Positions 16,866-23,929 of a stretch of 64,000 nt of DNA are shown piece after piece. The notes under the pieces were generated by a model. The model worked only from the letters and a program-made list of their open reading frames with translations. It was not told the origin of the DNA and did not search any database. Every line of letters begins with the position of its first letter. Position 1 is the stretch's first letter. Source of the stretch: Methylobacterium nodulans ORS 2060 (GTDB lineage: Bacteria; Pseudomonadota; Alphaproteobacteria; Rhizobiales; Beijerinckiaceae); contig NC_011894.1 in assembly GCF_000022085.1 (NCBI RefSeq), positions 6,632,501-6,696,500 on the forward strand, given 5' to 3'. The position numbers were made by a program, and so were the translations under genes.

Positions 16866-17302
16866 TGCCCGTCCAGACCACCTATTCCGGCCGCCCGGCC
16901 GCCGCCTACGAAGGCATGGTCGCCTTCGAGGAGCCGAGCCTCACGGTCAGCCGCATCGTCGAGACCGCAGGCGGGATCGGCTTCGGCAAGCCCGCCTTCC
17001 AGGGCACCCGCGACGAGGGCATCGTCGCGACGGGCAGCGTCTTTCGCGGCGTCACCCTCGCCGACCGCAACCTCTCCCCGCACAACGGCGGCGACCTCTT
17101 CGCCCAGCACGACACCGCCCCGGTGATGATCAAGGGCACCGTCTGGGTCGTGGTCTCGGGGGCGGTCGCAGCCGGCGCTCCCGCCTTCCTCACCCCCGCC
17201 GGCGCCTTCACGGCTCAAGGCACCGGCAACGTCCCCGTCCCGAACGCGCTCTTCGACTCCTCGGCCGGAGCCGGCGGGCTCGCGCGCCTGCGCCTGAACT
17301 GA
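16865..17302 (+). CDS. DUF2190-type capsid cement/decoration protein
   Basis: 145 residues, beta-rich, no signal peptide. The pattern AYEGMVAFEEPSLTVSRIVE, GKPAFQGTRDEG, FRGVTLADRN, GTVWVVVSGAVAAGAPAFLT resembles capsid-stabilising trimer proteins (DUF2190 or gp24-like cement). It starts on the last base of the DUF2213 stop codon and directly precedes the capsid gene, the usual position for this role. Confidence 0.7.
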   Translation: MPVQTTYSGRPAAAYEGMVAFEEPSLTVSRIVETAGGIGFGKPAFQGTRDEGIVATGSVFRGVTLADRNLSPHNGGDLFAQHDTAPVMIKGTVWVVVSGAVAAGAPAFLTPAGAFTAQGTGNVPVPNALFDSSAGAGGLARLRLN

Positions 17303-17313
17303 AGGATCGCCTC

Positions 17314-18261
17314 ATGACCGACCGCCTCGTCACCGACGCGCCCCGCGCGCTCGCCTTCCTGGTGAGCCAGCAGGCCTTCATCGAGCCCACAATCTACCGC
17401 ATCGAATACCCGGCGATCCGCTATCCGCGGCTCATCCCGGTCGACACTGCCGCGCCCGAATGGGTGCCCACCGTCACCTATTTCTCTTCCGACCGGGTCG
17501 GGCAGGCGACCTGGCTGCACGGCGCCGCCGACGACGTGCCCAAGGCCGAGGTGCTGCGCCGCCAGCACGAGACCGCCGTCGCCATGGCGGGCATCGGCTA
17601 CGGCTACGACCTGGAAGAACTCGGCAAGGCCCAGCTCATGGGCATGAATCTCGGCACCGACAAGGCCGAGGCCGCGCGGCTCGCCTCCGAGGAGTTCATC
17701 GATCAGGTCGCCCTGTTCGGCGACCCCGCCAAGGGCTTCTCGGGCCTCCTCAACCACCCGGCCGTGACCACCGGCACCGCCGCGGCGACGGGCGAGGGCG
17801 GCAGCCCCGCCTGGGCCCGCAAGACCGCCGAGCAGATCCTCGCCGACGTCAATACCGAGCTCACCGGCCTGTTCACCGCCTCATCGACCGTCGAGATGGC
17901 CGACACCCTGCTGCTCCCCTACGAGCAGATGCTCGGCATCGGGCTGCGCCGCATCGATTCCTTAAGCCCGATCACCATCCTCGACTGGATCCGGCGCCAC
18001 AACATCTACACCCTCGAAACCGGCCAGGACCTGACCGTGATCGGCGTGCGCGCGCTCGAAACCGCGGGAGCCGGCGGCTCGGCCCGGATGGTCGCCTACC
18101 GGCGCGACCCCTCGGTCCTGAAGCTGTGGCTGCCGATGCCGTTCCGGTTCTTCCCCGCCTGGCAGACCGGCCCCTGGCGCTTCGAGGTGCCGGGCGCCTT
18201 CCGCCTCGGCGGCCTCGACATCCGCCGCCCCGGCGCCTTCCGCTACCTCGACGGGATCTGA
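17314..18261 (+). CDS. phage major capsid protein (DUF2184 family)
   Basis: 315 residues, HK97-fold type by family. The DUF2184 core is visible: FIEPTIYRIEYPAIRYPRLI, AMAGIGYGYDLEELGKAQLM, EEFIDQVALFGDPAKGFSGL, DTLLLPYEQMLGIGLRR and WLPMPFRFFPAWQTGPWRFE. It would form the icosahedral shell. No separate delta domain is seen. Position after protease/scaffold and cement genes agrees. This capsid family is not the HK97-type gp5 of classical Rhodobacter GTAs. Confidence 0.88.
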   Translation: MTDRLVTDAPRALAFLVSQQAFIEPTIYRIEYPAIRYPRLIPVDTAAPEWVPTVTYFSSDRVGQATWLHGAADDVPKAEVLRRQHETAVAMAGIGYGYDLEELGKAQLMGMNLGTDKAEAARLASEEFIDQVALFGDPAKGFSGLLNHPAVTTGTAAATGEGGSPAWARKTAEQILADVNTELTGLFTASSTVEMADTLLLPYEQMLGIGLRRIDSLSPITILDWIRRHNIYTLETGQDLTVIGVRALETAGAGGSARMVAYRRDPSVLKLWLPMPFRFFPAWQTGPWRFEVPGAFRLGGLDIRRPGAFRYLDGI

Positions 18262-18263
18262 CC

Positions 18264-18473
18264 ATGGTGCAGGTGACGAACCGGGCGCGCGGCGCCCGGC
18301 TGTTCTGGGTGCGGGGCGAGGCGGCGCCCCGCCGGCTCGGCCCGGGCGAGAGCGCCGATCTCGACCTCCTCGACCGCGACGACCCGCTCCTGCGGGCCTG
18401 GGAGGCGGCCGGCGAGGTCGTGATCGCCGACGCGCCTGCTCCCCGGCGGCGCCCCCGCATGCGGGAGGTCTGA
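18264..18473 (+). CDS. small phage structural/assembly protein, unknown
   Basis: 69 residues starting 2 bases after the capsid stop. A compact beta-type core (ARGARLFWVRGEAAPRRLGP, then GEVVIADAP) ends in a basic tail (RRRPRMREV). Size and position suggest a head fibre or joiner, but I recognise no family. Confidence 0.6.
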   Translation: MVQVTNRARGARLFWVRGEAAPRRLGPGESADLDLLDRDDPLLRAWEAAGEVVIADAPAPRRRPRMREV

Positions 18474-18475
18474 CC

Positions 18476-18841
18476 ATGGCGGACGGCACGCTGACGCCCG
18501 CGGACCTCAAGGCCCGCTTCCCCGCCTTCGCGGCAGCCCCCGACGCGGCGGTTGCGGGCGCCCTCGCGGAGGCCGCAATCCAGTTCGATCACACCTGGGC
18601 GCCGGGCGAGCGCGACCTCGCCCGCATGCTCTACGCCGCCCATGTCCTCACCCTCGACGGGTTCGGTCCGGAGGGCGAATGGGCGCGGGCCGGCGACCCG
18701 CGGGTGCTGCGCAGCGGCACCCTTCAGGTCGAACGGCGCGAGACCGGCACCGACCTGCCCGGCACCCTCGGCCGGACCTCCTACGGGCGGCGCTTCCACG
18801 AAGCACTTCTGCGCAACAGCCCCGGGATCGTGGTGGTGTAA
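18476..18841 (+). CDS. DUF4054 head-tail connector protein
   Basis: 121 residues, helical. It begins LTPADLKARFPAFAAAPDAA, with a central helix DLARMLYAAHVLTLDGFG and ends TSYGRRFHEALLRNSPGIVVV. This is the DUF4054 pattern of adaptor rings that sit under the portal. It follows the small gene by 2 bases, and its stop overlaps the next start (TAATG). Confidence 0.75.
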   Translation: MADGTLTPADLKARFPAFAAAPDAAVAGALAEAAIQFDHTWAPGERDLARMLYAAHVLTLDGFGPEGEWARAGDPRVLRSGTLQVERRETGTDLPGTLGRTSYGRRFHEALLRNSPGIVVV

Positions 18842-19164
18842 TGGGCGCGCTCGCCGACAGCCTCGCGGCGCTCCTTGCTGCCGCAGCCAATCCCCTCTGC
18901 CGGGACGGGATCCTGCATCGCGCGCAGGCCGATGGCGGCTTTGCGGATGTCCCCATCCGCTACCGCCTGGAGGCCCTGCACGAGGGCACCGAAATGCCGG
19001 GCCTGCCCGGCCGCCGCATCACCCTGGTAGTGCTCTCGAAGAGCCTCGATCCAAACCCCACGGCGGAGGACGAGGTCACGGTCGCGGAAGGCCGCTGGCG
19101 CATCGTCTCCGTCGTGCGCGACCCCGCCGGCAGCCACGTCCTGGTGGAGGGGAGGCCGGTCTGA
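18841..19164 (+). CDS. phage head-completion/stopper-type protein, unknown family
   Basis: 107 residues. N-terminal helix MGALADSLAALLAAAANPLC, then beta-rich segments (RRITLVVLSKSLD, EVTVAEGRWRIVSVVRDPAG). Length, fold pattern and position between connector and tail-completion genes match head-tail stopper proteins. Family not recognised with certainty. Start and stop overlap both neighbours by one base. Confidence 0.6.
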   Translation: MGALADSLAALLAAAANPLCRDGILHRAQADGGFADVPIRYRLEALHEGTEMPGLPGRRITLVVLSKSLDPNPTAEDEVTVAEGRWRIVSVVRDPAGSHVLVEGRPV

Positions 19165-19430
19165 TGAACCTCGCCCGCCTCTCCGGCCGCCTCGCTGCCC
19201 TCCGGCAGGCAGGCCGCCGCCGGGCCGGTGATCGCCTCGCCGCTGCTGCGGAAGCGATCGCCGCCGACCTCCCGGCCGGGATGGACACGATCGTCACGGC
19301 GACGCCGGCGGGCACCGCCGTGACGGTGGCGGCGCCGGGCCTCGCCGCCCGGGAATTCGGCACCGCTGCGGCTCCCGCCCGGCCCGTCCTCGGACCCGTC
19401 CTCGATCGCCTGCGGGACCCGGAGCCCTGA
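19164..19430 (+). CDS. small tail-completion-like protein
   Basis: 88 residues. A helical N-terminus (RLSGRLAALRQAGRRRAGDRL) leads to a beta hairpin (DTIVTATPAGTAVTVAAPG) and ends REFGTAAAPARPVLGPVLDR. This arrangement is like the C-terminal half of HK97 gp10-type tail-completion proteins, shortened. Assignment rests mostly on position before the DUF3168 gene. Confidence 0.55.
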   Translation: MNLARLSGRLAALRQAGRRRAGDRLAAAAEAIAADLPAGMDTIVTATPAGTAVTVAAPGLAAREFGTAAAPARPVLGPVLDRLRDPEP

Positions 19431-19431
19431 C

Positions 19432-19845
19432 ATGGCAAGCCTCGATCTCGGGGAACCGGTCGGCCACGCGGTGCTGGCTCGCCTCGCCACCGATCCGGAC
19501 CTGCGCACCCTCATCCACGGCCGCGTGCGCGACTACGTGCGGGCCGGGGAGGACTGGCCCTTCCTGCGTCTCGATCCCGTCGAGACCACACCCTACGAGG
19601 CCGAAGGCTGGACCGGCTGCACCTGCCGTATCACCGTCCATGCCTTCGCCCGCGGCGAGCGCGGCACCACTGCCATCCAGCGCCTCGCCGCTGCGGCCGC
19701 CGCCGCCCTCGACGAGGCCGACCTGACGCTGTCCCGCGGCCAGCTCCTCTGGATCGCCCACGAACGCAGCCTCTACGTGCCCGAGCCGCAGGGCCCCGCC
19801 TCCTGGCACGGCATCCTGCGCTTCACCGCCGTCGCGATCGCATGA
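19432..19845 (+). CDS. DUF3168 tail-completion/terminator protein
   Basis: 137 residues of the DUF3168 type. It opens GEPVGHAVLARLATDPDLRT with RVRDYVRAGEDWPFLRLDP, then CTCRITVHAFARGERGTTAI, the beta strand plus helix that forms the tail-terminator ring. It closes the head-tail joining set; a GC-rich repeat separates it from the tail tube gene. Confidence 0.75.
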   Translation: MASLDLGEPVGHAVLARLATDPDLRTLIHGRVRDYVRAGEDWPFLRLDPVETTPYEAEGWTGCTCRITVHAFARGERGTTAIQRLAAAAAAALDEADLTLSRGQLLWIAHERSLYVPEPQGPASWHGILRFTAVAIA

Positions 19846-19909
19846 CCGGGGCTTCGCCCCGGACCCGACCAGGGCTCCGCCCTGGACCCGCCGGGGCCTC
19901 GGGCCCCGG
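19846..19909. repeat. three tandem GC hairpins (22-23 bp spacing)
   Basis: Palindromes CCGGGGCTTCGCCCCGG (19846-19862), CCAGGGCTCCGCCCTGG (19869-19885) and CCGGGGCCTCGGGCCCCGG (19891-19909) follow one another, each trailed by ACCC. They begin right after the DUF3168 stop. They could attenuate transcription or limit mRNA decay between head-joining and tail genes. Confidence 0.8.
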
Positions 19910-19938
19910 ACCCCGTCTGACACAGAGGATTCCAACCC

Positions 19939-20379
19939 ATGGCCGAAGCTGCCACGCTGCCCTTTTCCGGTGTTTCCGTGAAGCTGGAGAGCCTTACCCA
20001 GGCCGGCACCTTCGAGGCGCCCTGCGGGCTCACCGAGCGCTCGATCTCCTTCGCCAAGGAGACCAACAGCGTCGCCATTCCCGATTGCGCCAATGAGGAT
20101 GCCGCGCCCTTCGTCGCCCGCGACGTCGTCTCGAAATCGGTGACGGTCAACGGCAAGGGCGTCATGGCCCGCCAGAGCCTCGCACGCTGGCGCGCCGCCT
20201 TCGAGGCGGACATCCCCGTCCGCATCCGGATCGACATCGCCGCCACCGAGAGCGGCGGCCACTGGGAGGGCCTCTTCCACCTCACGAGCTTCGAGGTCGG
20301 GGCGATCCGCGGCGAGCGCTGCACCGTGACGGTCGCCCTGCAATCGAGCGGCCCGGTGCCGTTCACGCCCGCTCCCTGA
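19939..20379 (+). CDS. phage major tail tube protein (TP901-1/GTA gp9-like)
   Basis: 146 residues, beta-rich. GVSVKLESLTQAGTFEAPCG, ERSISFAKETNSVAIPDCAN and the C-terminal FHLTSFEVGAIRGERCTVTV fit the tail tube family that polymerises into the inner tube of siphophage and GTA tails. It begins the tail module. The position after the terminator protein and before the chaperone is canonical. Confidence 0.85.
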   Translation: MAEAATLPFSGVSVKLESLTQAGTFEAPCGLTERSISFAKETNSVAIPDCANEDAAPFVARDVVSKSVTVNGKGVMARQSLARWRAAFEADIPVRIRIDIAATESGGHWEGLFHLTSFEVGAIRGERCTVTVALQSSGPVPFTPAP

Positions 20380-20387
20380 GGTGTCCC

Positions 20388-20969
20388 ATGAGCCGCGACG
20401 GCCATGTCGACCTCGCGTTTGCCGGCGCGACCCGCCGCTTCCGCCTCGCCATCGGCGATCTCGAAGCCCTCCAGGAGGCGACCGGCCTCGGTCCCGCCGA
20501 CCTGCTGCACCGGCTCCATGCCGGGCGGCCCTACCGCTTCCGCGATCTGCGCGACATCCTGTGCACGGCCCTGATCGGCGGCGGGGCCAGCGTCGGCGAA
20601 GCCCATGCGCTCGCCGACAAACTCGACAATTTGCCCTGCCTGACCGTCATCGCCACCGCCACCCTGGCGCTCGCGGCGGGGCTGGAGGGTGCCGAGGACG
20701 AGACGGTCGGCCGCTGGATGCGCCCCGGTCCCGCCCGTCCGGAGGGCCGCATGGCCTTCGCGCCCTTCTACGAGGCCGCCGCCGCCATGGGGCTCCCCGT
20801 CGCGGATCTGCGGGCGATGAGCCTCTGGCAGTTCGCCGCCTACCTCGACGGTTTCAACCGGGCGCAGGATCCCGACGCGCCCGAGCCGATGACGGAGGCG
20901 GAGGAAGACGCCCTCTGGGCCTGGATCCGGACCGAGACCGCGGGAGCGCAGAATGTCGACCGAGCTTGA
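20388..20969 (+). CDS. tail assembly chaperone, GTA gp10-type with fused C-terminal part
   Basis: 193 residues. The N-terminal half (about 1-105) matches GTA gp10/TAC_11: RRFRLAIGDLEALQEATGLG, RDLRDILCTALIGGGASVGE. The C-terminal half (about 120-193) includes MAFAPFYEAAAAMGLPVADL and MSLWQFAAYLDGFNRAQ, corresponding to the small second ORF often made by frameshift or as gp10.1. Here the two are continuous. The protein coats the tape measure during tail assembly. Its end overlaps the tape-measure start by 17 bases. Confidence 0.8.
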   Translation: MSRDGHVDLAFAGATRRFRLAIGDLEALQEATGLGPADLLHRLHAGRPYRFRDLRDILCTALIGGGASVGEAHALADKLDNLPCLTVIATATLALAAGLEGAEDETVGRWMRPGPARPEGRMAFAPFYEAAAAMGLPVADLRAMSLWQFAAYLDGFNRAQDPDAPEPMTEAEEDALWAWIRTETAGAQNVDRA

Positions 20970-21978
20970 CCGTCTGGTCGTCTCCCTGGAGGCCAATATC
21001 GACGCCTATGAGCGCGAGCTCGGTCGCGCCGCGCCCGTGGCCGAGCGGGCGCTCGCACAGGCCGAACGCGCCGCCGCGGCAGGCGCGGCCCGCATCCAGG
21101 CCGCGATGGCGCGGGCCGGGGAGGGGGTGCGGGCCGAGATCGCCCGGGTGGCGGCCCCGGCCGGCGCTTCGGGCGCCACGCCCATGCCAGCCCAGAACCC
21201 CGATCCCGTCCCGGCTCCGCCGGCATCGGCCGCCCCGCGTACATCCGCGTCCGAGGACGATTTCACCGCCGAGGTCGCCCGCCTCACCAAGCGCACGGGC
21301 CTCCTGCGGGTCGAGGCCGAGACGGTCGGCCGGTCGGAGGGGGCCGCCGCGAAGGCCGAAGCTGCCTTCCGCCTCCTCGACGCCGCCAAGAAGGCGGACC
21401 TCGCCGTAACCCCGCAGCTCACGGCCGAGATCGAGAAAGTCGCGACGGCCTATGGCGCGGCGGCCGAGCAGGTCGAGACGGCGGAACGGGCGCAGCGCGC
21501 CTTCCGGCAGGCCTCCCGCGATTTCGGTGCGGCCCTCTCCGAGGGACTCAAGGGCGCGATCCTCGACGGCGAAAAACTCAACGTCGTGCTCTCGCGCCTC
21601 GTCACCATGCTCGCGGCGAAAAGCATCGACCGCACGGTCGAGGGCCTCTTCTCGAAGGGAGGGGCGGGCAGCGATCTCCTGGGGCAGGTCTTCGGCGGCC
21701 TCGGCTTCGACCTCAACCCGACCGGACGCGCCGAGGGCGGGCCGGTGACGCCGGGCCTCGCCTACACGGTGGGCGAGCGCGGCCGGGAAACCTTCGTGCC
21801 GCTCCAGCCGGGCCGCATCCTGCCGGCCGCCCGCAGCAGCGTCCCGCCACAGGCGCCGCCCCCGATCCAGGTCTCGGTCTCGATCGCCACGCCCGACGCG
21901 CCGAGCTTCGCGCGCTCCGAGGCGCAGATCACTGCCGCGCTCGCCCGCGCGGTGCAGCGCGGCTTGCGAGGAATGTGA
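20953..21978 (+). CDS. short tail tape measure protein (GTA gp11-like)
   Basis: 341 residues. The first 60 residues are an Ala/Glu coiled coil (LDRLVVSLEANIDAYERELG). A linker rich in Pro/Ala follows, then a second helical stretch. The C-terminal motif RAEGGPVTPGLAYTVGERGR and ETFVPLQPGRI is the tape-measure/tail-length signature of GTA and related phages. The small size implies a short tail. The start overlaps the chaperone gene. Confidence 0.85.
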   Translation: MSTELDRLVVSLEANIDAYERELGRAAPVAERALAQAERAAAAGAARIQAAMARAGEGVRAEIARVAAPAGASGATPMPAQNPDPVPAPPASAAPRTSASEDDFTAEVARLTKRTGLLRVEAETVGRSEGAAAKAEAAFRLLDAAKKADLAVTPQLTAEIEKVATAYGAAAEQVETAERAQRAFRQASRDFGAALSEGLKGAILDGEKLNVVLSRLVTMLAAKSIDRTVEGLFSKGGAGSDLLGQVFGGLGFDLNPTGRAEGGPVTPGLAYTVGERGRETFVPLQPGRILPAARSSVPPQAPPPIQVSVSIATPDAPSFARSEAQITAALARAVQRGLRGM

Positions 21979-21979
21979 G

Positions 21980-22615
21980 ATGTGCACGGCCTTCCACGAG
22001 GTGCGCTTTCCCCTGAGCCTCTCCTACGGCTCGCGCGGCGGGCCCGAGCGGCGCACCGAGATCGTCACGCTGGGCTCGGGCGACGAGGAGCGCAACAGCC
22101 TCTGGCGCCACTCCCGCCGCTCCTACAATGCCGGCCCGGCCCTGCGCCGGGCCGAGGACATCGCCCTGCTGCTGGCCTTCTTCGAGGAGCGCCGCGGGCC
22201 GCTCTACGGCTTCCGCTGGCGCGACACCTTCGACCATGCCTCCTGTGCGCTTGGCCAGCAGCCGGCTCCCACCGACCAGCCGCTCGGCACCGGCGACGGC
22301 AGCACCACGGTGTTCCCGCTCGCCAAGACCTATGGCGGCGCCTTCGCTCCCTATCTCCGCCCCATCCGCAAGCCGGTCGCCGGCTCCGTGCGCATCGCGG
22401 TCGCCGGCACCGAGCTGCCGGCCTCCGCCTTCCAGGTCGATCCCACCACCGGGCGCGTCACCCTGGCCGCGGCGCCGGCGCCGGGTGCTGCCGTCACCGC
22501 CGGCTTCCTGTTCGATGTGCCGGTGCGCTTCGCCAGCGACCGCCTCGAGATCGACCACCAGGCCGTGCTGGCCGGCGTGGTCGCCGACATTCCGGTGATC
22601 GAGCTGCGCCGATGA
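21980..22615 (+). CDS. distal tail protein, DUF2460 (GTA gp12-like)
   Basis: 211 residues of the DUF2460 family: FHEVRFPLSLSYGSRGGPER, RTEIVTLGSGDEERNSLW, ALLLAFFEERRGPLYGFRWR and a C-terminal FDVPVRFASDRLEIDH. It forms the distal ring that joins tail tube to baseplate. It starts 1 base after the tape-measure stop and overlaps the hub gene by 4 bases. Confidence 0.9.
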   Translation: MCTAFHEVRFPLSLSYGSRGGPERRTEIVTLGSGDEERNSLWRHSRRSYNAGPALRRAEDIALLLAFFEERRGPLYGFRWRDTFDHASCALGQQPAPTDQPLGTGDGSTTVFPLAKTYGGAFAPYLRPIRKPVAGSVRIAVAGTELPASAFQVDPTTGRVTLAAAPAPGAAVTAGFLFDVPVRFASDRLEIDHQAVLAGVVADIPVIELRR

Positions 22616-23496
22616 AGACCCTGCCGCCCGGCCTCGCCGCCAGCCTCGCCAGCGGCGTCACCACCCTGTGCCGCTGCTGGATCCTCACCCGCAGCGACGG
22701 CCAGCGCCTCGGCTTCACGGATCACGACGAGGACGTGACCTGCGACGGCGTGCTCTGCTCGGCCGAGAGCGGCGCCACCGGCAGCGCCCTCGAGCAGAGC
22801 GCGGGGCTCGCCGTCGACAGCCTGGAGATCATGGGCGCGCTGAGCAGCGGGCGCCTGGCCGAGGCCGAGCTCGCCCGCGGCCTCTACGACGGTGCCGCCG
22901 TCGCGGTGTGGTGGCTGGACTGGGCCGCCCCGGCCCATGCGGTGCTCATCCTGTCCGGCACCATCGGCGAGGTCTCGCGCGGCTGCACCGGCTTCACCGC
23001 CGAGGTGCGCGGGCTCGCCGATCGGCTGGCTCAGCCCTGCGGCCGGCTCTACCAGCGCTCCTGCGATGCCCTGTTCGGCGATCCCCGCTGCGGGATCGAC
23101 GCCACATCGGCCACCTATCAGGGCAGCGGCCGCGTCACCGCCGTGCGCTCCGCCCGCGCGCTCGTCGCCGCGGGCCTCGAGGCCTACCGCACCGACTGGT
23201 TCACCGCCGGCCACCTGGTCTGGGCCTCCGGCGCCAATGCCGGGGCAGTCGTCGAGGTGCGCGCCCACCTGCGTTCCGGAGCGAGCGCCTTGCTCGAGCT
23301 GTGGGAGCCGATGCCGGCCCCGATGGCGGCCGGCGACAGCTTCACGCTCACGGCCGGCTGCGACAAGTCCTTCACGAGTTGCCGGGCCAAGTTCGGCAAT
23401 GGCGTCCACTTCCGCGGCTTCCCGGATCTGCCGGGCAACGACTACGCGGTGTCGGCCAGCCCGGCGGGAGCGCAGAATGACGGCGGACGCCTCTGA
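22612..23496 (+). CDS. baseplate hub protein, DUF2163 (GTA gp13-like)
   Basis: 294 residues. DUF2163 signatures: TTLCRCWILTRSDGQRLGFT, LEIMGALSSGRLAEAELARG, and the C-terminal phage_BR0599-like part with SCDALFGDPRCGID and GCDKSFTSCRAKFGN. The four cysteines in those two motifs match the iron-sulfur ligands of the Rhodobacter GTA hub. It would sit at the tail tip. Starts in an ATGA overlap with gp12-like gene. Confidence 0.9.
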   Translation: MKTLPPGLAASLASGVTTLCRCWILTRSDGQRLGFTDHDEDVTCDGVLCSAESGATGSALEQSAGLAVDSLEIMGALSSGRLAEAELARGLYDGAAVAVWWLDWAAPAHAVLILSGTIGEVSRGCTGFTAEVRGLADRLAQPCGRLYQRSCDALFGDPRCGIDATSATYQGSGRVTAVRSARALVAAGLEAYRTDWFTAGHLVWASGANAGAVVEVRAHLRSGASALLELWEPMPAPMAAGDSFTLTAGCDKSFTSCRAKFGNGVHFRGFPDLPGNDYAVSASPAGAQNDGGRL

Positions 23497-23929
23497 TCGC
23501 ACCCGCGCGCGGGTCGTTGCGCTCGCCCGGACGTGGCTCGCCACCCCCTACCATCATCAGGCCGCGCTCAAGGGGGTGGGCTGCGACTGCCTCGGCCTGC
23601 TGCGCGGCGTCTATGCCGAGCTGTACGGCTGCGCGCCCGAAGCGCCGCCGCCCTACAGCCCGAGCTGGGCGGAGGACCACGGCAGCGAGACGCTGCGCGA
23701 GGCGGCCCGCCGCCACCTTGAGGAAATCCCGATCCCGCAGGCGGAAGCCGGTGACGTGCTGCTGTTCCGCTGGCGCGACGGGCTGCCGGCCAAGCACTGC
23801 GCCATCCTCTCCGGCCCCAGCCGGATGATCCACGCCTATGACGGCCATGCCGTCCTGGAGAGCGGGATCCCGCCGGCCTGGAGCCGGCGCATCGCGCATG
23901 CCTTCCGCTTTCCGGAGATCGCCCGATGA
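23477..23929 (+). CDS. NlpC/P60 cell-wall peptidase (GTA gp14-like)
   Basis: 150 residues. Catalytic Cys in GVGCDCLGLLRGVYAELYG and His in AKHCAILSG give the NlpC/P60 Cys-His pair. The tail-tip enzyme cuts peptidoglycan cross-links to let DNA through the periplasm. It overlaps the hub gene by 20 bases and the megaprotein gene by 4. Confidence 0.9.
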   Translation: MTADASDRTRARVVALARTWLATPYHHQAALKGVGCDCLGLLRGVYAELYGCAPEAPPPYSPSWAEDHGSETLREAARRHLEEIPIPQAEAGDVLLFRWRDGLPAKHCAILSGPSRMIHAYDGHAVLESGIPPAWSRRIAHAFRFPEIAR

